This document shows, one piece after another, positions 13,626 through 13,647 of a stretch of 13,647 nt of DNA (position 1 is the stretch's first letter; every line of letters starts with the position of its first letter). Source of the stretch: JBLNDG01 sp050261415 (lineage in GTDB: Bacteria > Bacillota > Clostridia > Lutisporales > Lutisporaceae). The stretch is from positions 1 to 13,647 of the forward strand of contig JBLNDG010000116.1 in NCBI GenBank assembly GCA_050261415.1, in the 5' to 3' direction. The translations under genes were made by a program, and so were the position numbers. Under the pieces are notes generated by a model, which saw nothing but the letters and a program-made list of their open reading frames with translations, had not been told where the DNA came from and did not search any database.

Positions 13626-13647
13626 TTAACTTAGCATTAATTTATAG

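Overview
The window looks like a chromosomal segment of a low-GC anaerobic firmicute, most likely a member of the Clostridia. This rests on strong purine-rich Shine-Dalgarno sites, AT-rich intergenic stretches with U-tailed hairpin terminators, a clostridial-type FeS helicase fused to a nuclease domain, a GH18 spore/cortex-type glycosidase, and a short-chain-type threonine dehydrogenase paired with 2-amino-3-ketobutyrate CoA ligase. I see no phage genes, transposase, tRNA, rRNA or CRISPR array. Apart from two anomalies it reads as ordinary core or near-core genome.

Layout. (1) 1-2250, plus strand: the C-terminal part of a beta-propeller-like protein, a nucleoside phosphorylase-superfamily protein and a fumarylacetoacetate-hydrolase-family protein, closely spaced and closed by a strong terminator. 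(2) 2251-4666: a self-contained threonine-to-glycine operon. A leader with operator-like dyads and an extended -10 promoter precedes tdh and kbl, and a long hairpin terminator follows. (3) 4667-6474: an exported or membrane-anchored protein combining a copper-amine-oxidase-like N-terminal domain, an SH3 domain and a GH18 domain. (4) 6548-8917: a RecB/Cas4-like nuclease domain and an XPD/DinG-type FeS helicase. They lie in one reading frame and are separated only by a single in-frame TAG. (5) 9040-9991: a GNAT acetyltransferase with an extra N-terminal domain, converging on a small minus-strand membrane-protein gene; one palindrome covers both stop codons. (6) 10282-11178, minus strand: a PflX-type radical SAM protein. 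(7) 11221-11603: a divergent intergenic region holding several kinds of small repeat and an orphan terminator hairpin. (8) 11604-13625, plus strand: an FtsA-like actin-fold ATPase with a long C-terminal tail of repeated NG...NGD modules, closed by a terminator.

Working together: Tdh and Kbl form a clear pathway (threonine plus NAD to 2-amino-3-ketobutyrate, then with CoA to glycine and acetyl-CoA). The nuclease and helicase halves would be one DNA-repair enzyme if the amber codon is read through or is an error. The other neighbours share no obvious pathway. I did not find a convincing new multi-gene system. The best leads are the amber-interrupted nuclease-helicase, the FtsA-like protein with its repeated tail, and the repeat-rich intergenic region at about 11250-11445.
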